DNA of 11,758 bases from Desulfobacula sp. Its GTDB lineage: Bacteria > Desulfobacterota > Desulfobacteria > Desulfobacterales > Desulfobacteraceae. This document shows positions 7,285 through 11,758 of the stretch, one piece after another. Positions within the stretch are counted from its first letter, which is position 1. Each line of letters starts with the position of its first letter. Made by a program: the position numbers and the translations under genes. A model generated the notes under the pieces. It ran no database searches. It saw nothing but the letters and a program-made list of their open reading frames with translations, and was not told the origin of the DNA. Where the stretch lies: contig JAGLNZ010000300.1 of assembly GCA_023139225.1 (NCBI GenBank), positions 1 to 11,758 of the forward strand. The letters are read 5' to 3'.

Positions 7285-7326
7285 AGTAATCGCCTGGCTT
7301 CCAAAACAAGTTAAATGGTGTTTAGG

Positions 7327-8625
7327 CTACTTAATCTGTGCCGGTAAATACAACACGATTTCCGGAAAAAAAGTTATGAGCATCGTGGCAGCGCACAACA
7401 GGATAAAAAACGGCAGTGCAGCTTTGGCAATCTTAAAAATTTCGTCGTTGTTCAAACTGCTGATGACAAAAAGATTAAACCCCACCGGTGGGGTTATTAA
7501 GGCAAGCTCGATCATCAATATCAGATAAATACCGAACCAGACCGGATCAAATCCGGCATCCTTAATCAATGGCAGGACAATGGGGGAAGTCATGACGATC
7601 ATGGAAAATCCGTCCAAAAGGCATCCCAGCCCCACATAGGTGATCGAAAGAATTAATATCAGCGCATAGGGCGTCAGGGCCAGAGACCCCACGAACAGAC
7701 TCAGTTGCCGGGTAATGCCCAGATAGCCCACCGCCACTGACAGATAGGTGGCTCCCATAACGATCATCATTATCATACAGCTGGTTTTTACGGCCCCCAG
7801 AAGACTGATTTTAAAAACTTGCCGACTAAGGCTTCCGGTAACTGCTGCAAAAAATAGAGCCCCGGCCACACCCACAGCTCCGGCTTCGGTGGGAGTGGCC
7901 CATCCGGCATAGATACTTCCGAGAACCACCACCACCAAAACAGCCACCGGAAAAATGTCCGGAAGGGACTTCAGGCGATGAGACCAGGTACTTTTTTCTT
8001 GTCCGGCCGGGGCCAGATTCGGGTTGATGAGGCATCGAACCAAAGTATATCCGCTGAACAAGGATACAATAAGGATGCCGGGCAGTATACCGGCGATAAA
8101 GAGCTTGCCGATACTGACGTCTGCAATGATACCGTACACCAGCAGCATCATACTGGGAGGAATCAAAAAGCCCAGAGTACCCGCTCCGGCCAGCGAACCA
8201 ATGGAAAGATTCTTGTCGTATCCGCGCTTATAGAGTTCGGGTATGGTAATCTTACCTACCGTAGCGGTGGTGGCAGCCGAAGATCCGCTGACAGCCGCAA
8301 AAAACGTACAGGCAAAAACGTTGACATGGATCAAACGACCAGGAATAGCGTCCATCCAAGGTGCCAGCCCGTCGAAGAGATTCTGGGAAATCTTGCTTCG
8401 GAAGAGTATTTCCCCCATCCACACAAACAACGGCAGGGCCATCATGGCTGAACCGCTGGTACTATTCCAGGCCACATTGGCCAAAATGATACCGGCCGGG
8501 ACGTCGAGGAAAAAAAGAAAACCTCCCAGGCCTACCAGAAAAAGTGAAATACCAATCCACAGCGAGCTTCCTAAAAATATCACCAGAAGTGCAATCAATG
8601 TCAACCATATATCAGCTAACTCCAT
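7327..8625 (-). CDS. dctM: TRAP transporter large permease DctM
   Basis: A 432-aa inner-membrane protein that forms the sodium-coupled transport channel of a TRAP system. It is hydrophobic along its length with about a dozen membrane segments. Two pseudo-symmetric halves carry family motifs: SGSSAATTATVG (113-124) with GTLGFLIPPS (149-158), and TPTEAGAVGV (244-253) with GLGCLLDGFSM (332-342) and ALITPPVGFNLFV (375-387). Length is normal for DctM. GGGAG sits 5 nt before the ATG. The gene follows dctQ by 69 bp, in the usual P-Q-M order, with pxpA next downstream. The substrate cannot be read from this subunit; linkage suggests 5-oxoproline or a similar small carboxylate. Confidence 0.94.
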   Translation of the reverse strand: MELADIWLTLIALLVIFLGSSLWIGISLFLVGLGGFLFFLDVPAGIILANVAWNSTSGSAMMALPLFVWMGEILFRSKISQNLFDGLAPWMDAIPGRLIHVNVFACTFFAAVSGSSAATTATVGKITIPELYKRGYDKNLSIGSLAGAGTLGFLIPPSMMLLVYGIIADVSIGKLFIAGILPGILIVSLFSGYTLVRCLINPNLAPAGQEKSTWSHRLKSLPDIFPVAVLVVVVLGSIYAGWATPTEAGAVGVAGALFFAAVTGSLSRQVFKISLLGAVKTSCMIMMIVMGATYLSVAVGYLGITRQLSLFVGSLALTPYALILILSITYVGLGCLLDGFSMIVMTSPIVLPLIKDAGFDPVWFGIYLILMIELALITPPVGFNLFVISSLNNDEIFKIAKAALPFFILLCAATMLITFFPEIVLYLPAQIK

Positions 8626-8694
8626 TTTGTCTCCCTATTATTCTCCTAATCGGTCTATTTTTTCCGATAACTTCGGGTTCTTTTCAGGATTTAT

Positions 8695-9234
8695 CTATCT
8701 TCCTAAATCATCCGAGTCGGCAAGGAGCTCACTGGTGTCGATGACGCCCTTGAGCATTAGTATGCTCCTGAGAAATTCTCCCAGGAACTGGATCATCAAC
8801 ATCAGGGCTCCCAGGGCAAGAAAAAACTGGGGAACGGCCAGATAGGTCTCTGAAATTTGCATGGACTGGGATCCGACAATGACCGAATCCCAGAAAAACA
8901 TGCTGTTAAAATAAGACAGATAAAAACAAAATAGAAACCCGATGACGTAGCAGACTGTGTCCAAAATCAATCTCGGATGACCCTTTACCACCTTATGCAA
9001 AAACGTCATACGGATATGACCTCTTTCCTTCAGCGTATAGGCAAGGGCAGAAAACGTAAGGGCGCACATAAAATAACCGGCATATTCCTCGGCCACATAT
9101 GAGGTCCGGTTAAAAAGGCTTCGCAGGACAATTTCGGTCAACGTCAGGCCCAGACCCAGACAAATGATCAGCCCGGAAAGGTATCCGCCCCAAACAGCAC
9201 AGCGGTCACACCAAGACACTATTTTTTTTATCAT
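8695..9234 (-). CDS. dctQ: TRAP transporter small permease DctQ
   Basis: A 179-aa membrane protein with four predicted hydrophobic helices (about residues 15-37, 50-68, 88-109 and 128-158). It carries the DctQ signature EEYAGYFMCALTFSALAYTL followed by KERGHIRM, where the His is typical. It supports the DctM channel and the docking of the solute receptor. GAGGA lies close before the ATG at 9234. It lies between dctP (56-bp gap containing inverted repeats) and dctM (69-bp gap). The C-terminal tail is acidic (LADSDDLGR). DctQ proteins vary greatly in sequence, so the position in the P-Q-M order adds much of the certainty. Confidence 0.9.
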   Translation of the reverse strand: MIKKIVSWCDRCAVWGGYLSGLIICLGLGLTLTEIVLRSLFNRTSYVAEEYAGYFMCALTFSALAYTLKERGHIRMTFLHKVVKGHPRLILDTVCYVIGFLFCFYLSYFNSMFFWDSVIVGSQSMQISETYLAVPQFFLALGALMLMIQFLGEFLRSILMLKGVIDTSELLADSDDLGR

Positions 9235-9248
9235 GCTTCCTCATCAAT

Positions 9249-9280
9249 AATAAATCAGTGATTTATTGAAATTTTTCAAT
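9249..9280 (-). repeat. Two overlapping AT-rich inverted repeats between dctP and dctQ
   Basis: AATAAATCA (9249-9257) and TGATTTATT (9259-9267) are exact inverted copies around one G; allowing a 3-nt loop gives an 8-bp stem. A second inverted repeat, ATTGAAA (9265-9271) and TTTCAAT (9274-9280), shares three bases with the first, so the two stems compete. They fill most of the 56-bp gap after dctP. Stem-loops in this place are common between binding-protein and permease genes, where they help keep binding-protein mRNA more abundant. The stems are AT-rich and not followed by a U-tract, so a simple terminator is unlikely. Confidence 0.4.
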
Positions 9281-9290
9281 CGATTATGCT

Positions 9291-10283
9291 TTAACGGTCG
9301 ACTTTTTGTAAAAAAGCATCATAGATCTCTAAGGCATCAGCGGACGCTTTTTTCTTCCATTCCTGATGGATACCGTCTGAGAGTTTTCCCAATTCATCTA
9401 AAAACGACTGACTGACGGAAACGCTTTTGATCCCTTTGGCGTTGCAGACCTTCTCTTTTTCCTTGTCCAGCTGAGCCACTCGTTTCCACATGGTCTTTTC
9501 CATTTCTTTGCCGGTATCGATCAGGTATTGTTGGGTCTTTTTATCCAGCTTATTGAATCTGCGCAGATTGACCGTAACCATGTTTGTGGCTACGGTCATA
9601 TTGAGCCTCTGATAGTATTTGAGCACTTCCCAAAACTTACCATCCACTGCGGTGGAAGTAGAGGTGATTACCGAATCGATAAGTCCCGTAGCCAGAGAAG
9701 TATAGACTTCACTAAAAGGAAGAGCATAGGGCGTTCCCTGGGCGGCTTCCACCACCATGGCACCGTTCTTATCATAGGTGCGAATCTTAAGCCCCTTCAT
9801 ATCGGCCACTGCCTGCACTTCTTTCATGGTCCACAATCCAGTGCTGGGCCAAGGTGCGATATAGAGAATTTTCTGTTTCCATTGGGTTGCGGTTTTTTCA
9901 AAATAAGGCCGTGCAATTTCGCTTAAAAGTTTAGCTTCGGACATACTCTGGATGAGAAAAGGCAGGGTGGTAATCTGAAATATCTTGGCTTCGCCGGCAA
10001 CTCCACCAATAAAAATATCGGATATCGGCACCAGGCCATCCCGGACGACCTTAAGAAGTTCAGGGCCTTTATAACCCAAGGCACCTCCATATTGAACGAC
10101 TATGTCTAATTCACCGTTTGTGAGGGTTTTTATTTTTTCGGCAAACTGGGCCATACCGATGCTGTGATGGTTGCTGGGCGGCCAGGCCACATTTGCATTC
10201 CAACTGGTTTTGGCTGCACAGGGGAGGATAGCCAAAGTCAAAAATAATAGGGTTGCCAAAGATAACATTGTTACTTTCTTCAT
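9291..10283 (-). CDS. dctP: TRAP transporter solute-binding protein DctP
   Basis: A 330-aa periplasmic receptor of the DctP family. Residues 1-24 form a signal peptide (MKKVTMLSLATLLFLTLAIL, then PCAA, likely cut before K25). The mature protein shows typical blocks: a start with WPPSNHH (34-40), FAEKIKTLTNGELDIVV (47-63) and GLKIRTY (164-170). In that last block R168 matches the nearly invariant arginine that binds the ligand's carboxylate in TRAP receptors. Further blocks are LPFSEVYTSLATGLIDSV (188-205) and a helical C-terminal part. A strong AAGGAG lies 7 nt before the ATG. The ligand is not readable with certainty, but the pxpABC genes downstream and the known pyroglutamate-binding DctP receptors of Bordetella make 5-oxoproline the leading candidate. 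Confidence 0.92.
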   Translation of the reverse strand: MKKVTMLSLATLLFLTLAILPCAAKTSWNANVAWPPSNHHSIGMAQFAEKIKTLTNGELDIVVQYGGALGYKGPELLKVVRDGLVPISDIFIGGVAGEAKIFQITTLPFLIQSMSEAKLLSEIARPYFEKTATQWKQKILYIAPWPSTGLWTMKEVQAVADMKGLKIRTYDKNGAMVVEAAQGTPYALPFSEVYTSLATGLIDSVITSTSTAVDGKFWEVLKYYQRLNMTVATNMVTVNLRRFNKLDKKTQQYLIDTGKEMEKTMWKRVAQLDKEKEKVCNAKGIKSVSVSQSFLDELGKLSDGIHQEWKKKASADALEIYDAFLQKVDR

Positions 10284-10332
10284 TTTTATTCTCCTTATTG
10301 ATTGTGGTAAACATGTATGTCAAATCACAGCA

Positions 10333-10349
10333 GCAATGAACATGATTGC
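10333..10349. promoter_or_regulatory. Short inverted repeat upstream of dctP
   Basis: GCAAT (10333-10337) and ATTGC (10345-10349) are exact inverted copies separated by 7 bp, within the 102-bp gap between the ferredoxin gene and dctP. They lie about 50 bp upstream of the dctP ATG. The arms are only 5 bp, so this is a weak candidate for a regulator site. I find no convincing promoter or terminator in this gap. Confidence 0.15.
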
Positions 10350-10385
10350 CGGCATTTGAAAAATTAAATAATAATTCTCAAGCCT

Positions 10386-10661
10386 TTACTTTTTTTTATG
10401 GGCTGCTTCCTGATTAAACCGCAAGGCTTCAACCGGACAGGCCCTGACGCACGGGGCCGGGTCGCGGCAGCTACAGTTTGAGGACACCCGGATGTCCAGC
10501 TGACCGTCATCCTTAAAAAAAATTCGGATGCGGGCGCGCTCAGGGTTAAAAACCTGGTGGAAATGAAAGGAACATGTCAGTTCACAGATGCGACAGCCCA
10601 TACAGCGCGTCTTATCCACGATCAAGTTTGCCGAATTATCAGATGATGTGTTCATCGACAT
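10386..10661 (-). CDS. Small two-cluster 4Fe-4S ferredoxin, probable electron partner of the AOR
   Basis: A 91-aa cytoplasmic ferredoxin-like protein with eight cysteines arranged for two clusters. Set 1 is C20MGC23RIC26ELTC30. Set 2 is C63-S-C65-x5-C71-VRA-C75-P, a CxC spacing instead of the usual CxxC. A roughly 30-residue insert with a basic segment (ERARIRIFF) separates the sets, as in the HycB/DmsB-like electron-transfer subunits. It begins inside the end of the AOR gene (10-bp overlap, ATGTCGATGA) with GAGG 9 nt upstream, so the two are translationally coupled. It most likely passes electrons between the AOR active site and a soluble or membrane carrier. The protein ends in AAHKKK. A start at the third codon (10655) is also possible. 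Confidence 0.87.
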   Translation of the reverse strand: MSMNTSSDNSANLIVDKTRCMGCRICELTCSFHFHQVFNPERARIRIFFKDDGQLDIRVSSNCSCRDPAPCVRACPVEALRFNQEAAHKKK

Positions 10662-11758
10662 GGGTGCACACCTCGGAGGCCTCGGGTGGCCGTCTCACTT
10701 TGGCTTTTCAGCCTCAGGTCATTTTTTTCCAGAATCCGGGCCGCATCCGCCAGGCCGAGATCCTCTAGAACGGGCAGACAGGGCCAACCGGTCTCCTTAT
10801 CCCATTTGCGGGCATCAAAATAATCGTCCAGCATCCTGTCCCATTGCGTTGGGGAGAGCTTTTGACCCTTGAAGCGACCCTGCTCAACCGCAATACTGGT
10901 CAGCTTTTCCGGTGGGCTTAAATCAGAGCGGTCAAATCCGGCATGCAGGATGTTAAACAGGGTTTCCAGGTTTTGAAGCCTATCACCGGCGGTCATGAGA
11001 TCTTGGGCCGATGCATCCTCTCCCGTGACGGCGTTGTAAAAACCTGCAATGGTATCGGGTTGATACAGACTGACATCCATCCACATGCTAAACAGGTAAC
11101 ACAGCCCCATCATATCGATGAGGCCCTTATATTTCTCATGCCAGATAACCAGCTTGGCTTTATCCGCATATGCGCAGGGGTCCTGAATATCTTCGATGCC
11201 GTAAAGCCGGCGGCTCAGCGCCGGTGCTATTTTCTGAGCTTCAACCGCCGGTGCTCCCCTTAAATGGCCACCGCCACGAGTACTGGTGATGATGCCCAGA
11301 GCCCATGCCTTGTGGGAGCGCATGGATGCCTCCATGAGGGCATTTTTTTTGGATAAAAGAGCATATTTCTCAGACCCTCGTCCAACCAGACGACAAGCCT
11401 CATAAAGGCCTTGGGCAAGAATATCACCAAAACCAACCCTGTGAACGATGTTTTCCAAAAGCCGCACCAGGGTCTCTCCTTGTCCCCATTCCAACTTCAG
11501 ACCGTCGGTGTCCCTGGCACTGATTATTCCGTTTTGATAACATTCCACAGCCCAGGCCATGACGGCTGAGGCATGATCACCGTCTATGCCGTGCCGGTTG
11601 GCCAGGGCATGTAACTGCATAATGGTTTGTGCATCGGTGATGTCCAGATTGGAGGCAAAGGCCCGCCAGGAATTGGCCTGAAAACCCTCACACTTAAGTC
11701 CCTTGACCTCGTAAATGCCACTACAGTATACCGGACAGGCAAAGCAGGATTGACGTCT
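10652..11758 (-). CDS. Aldehyde ferredoxin oxidoreductase (AOR family), C-terminal 368 residues
   Basis: The reading frame is open from the window's right edge to a TGA at 10652-10654, so the N-terminal part of this roughly 600-aa family is missing. AOR enzymes carry a bis-pyranopterin tungsten (or molybdenum) cofactor plus one 4Fe-4S cluster, and interconvert aldehydes and carboxylates with ferredoxin. Visible here are the cluster motif SCFACPVYC (fragment residues 4-12) and the fourth cysteine in MMGLC (near residue 220). The AOR blocks EGFQANSWRAFASNLDI, VGFGDILAQGL, STRGGGHLRGAP and the C-terminal MLDDYFDARKWDKETGWP...LEDLGL are also present. Where many AORs have a conserved E-x-P...DPR stretch, this one reads MEASMRSHKAW, so it may belong to a less-studied branch. 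An internal ATG at 11620 is not the real start, because the cluster cysteines lie upstream of it. It is coupled to the ferredoxin gene by a 10-bp overlap. Confidence 0.9.
   Translation of the reverse strand, partial: RRQSCFACPVYCSGIYEVKGLKCEGFQANSWRAFASNLDITDAQTIMQLHALANRHGIDGDHASAVMAWAVECYQNGIISARDTDGLKLEWGQGETLVRLLENIVHRVGFGDILAQGLYEACRLVGRGSEKYALLSKKNALMEASMRSHKAWALGIITSTRGGGHLRGAPAVEAQKIAPALSRRLYGIEDIQDPCAYADKAKLVIWHEKYKGLIDMMGLCYLFSMWMDVSLYQPDTIAGFYNAVTGEDASAQDLMTAGDRLQNLETLFNILHAGFDRSDLSPPEKLTSIAVEQGRFKGQKLSPTQWDRMLDDYFDARKWDKETGWPCLPVLEDLGLADAARILEKNDLRLKSQSETATRGLRGVHPCR

Noticed and set aside
7978..8845. Long open frames on the plus strand opposite dctM and dctQ (up to 200 codons)
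   Set aside because: They lie entirely antisense to the well-supported TRAP permease genes and their translations resemble no protein family.
9528..9926. 132-codon plus-strand frame opposite dctP
   Set aside because: Antisense to a dctP gene with a full set of family motifs; the product is unlike any known family.
10294..10323. TTGACA-N18-AATAAG as a promoter for dctP on the minus strand
   Set aside because: The -35 match is perfect, but the -10 overlaps the dctP ribosome-binding site (10291-10296), so a transcript from it would lack that site.
10652..11620. AOR gene starting at the internal ATG at 11620
   Set aside because: The frame stays open for 46 more codons to the window edge, and these encode the essential CFACPVYC cluster motif, so the true start is outside the window.

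Overview
The window looks like a piece of chromosome from an anaerobic, probably sulfate-reducing member of the Desulfobacterota (Desulfobacterales-like). This is an inference from gene content: a CCG-domain iron-sulfur oxidoreductase subunit, a tungsten-type aldehyde ferredoxin oxidoreductase (AOR) with its own small ferredoxin, TRAP transport, and low-to-middle GC content. I see no rRNA, tRNA, CRISPR array, insertion sequence or phage gene.

Left part (1-2969). The 3' end of queC (plus strand) runs into, and overlaps by 35 bp, the 3' end of a minus-strand gene for a GlcF-like iron-sulfur subunit. That gene is translationally coupled (8-bp overlap) to serB, which lies upstream of it. The roughly 270-bp region upstream of serB is a divergent control region. 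It holds a perfect 7-bp palindrome in the serB leader and a good candidate promoter for the plus-strand gene that follows.

Middle (2970-4613). A solitary, AT-rich gene for a periplasmic family-3 solute-binding protein (plus strand) converges on a minus-strand DUF89/ARMT1-type metal-dependent phosphatase gene.

Right part (4602-11758). All genes are on the minus strand and closely spaced. In order of transcription they are: AOR (5' part missing beyond the window edge), a 91-aa two-cluster ferredoxin, the TRAP transporter dctP-dctQ-dctM, a possible 29-codon ORF, then pxpA-pxpB-pxpC (ATP-dependent 5-oxoprolinase), and finally the DUF89 phosphatase. I found no convincing terminator between these genes, so they may form one long operon or a set of overlapping transcripts.

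How it may work together. The simplest reading is an uptake-and-use module for 5-oxoproline (pyroglutamate) or a related cyclic amide: the TRAP system imports it and PxpABC opens the ring to give glutamate at the cost of ATP. The AOR/ferredoxin pair just upstream is the surprising part. It would be expected to interconvert an aldehyde and a carboxylate with low-potential electrons, and its co-location hints at an extra redox step on a related compound. That last step is a hypothesis, not something the sequence proves.
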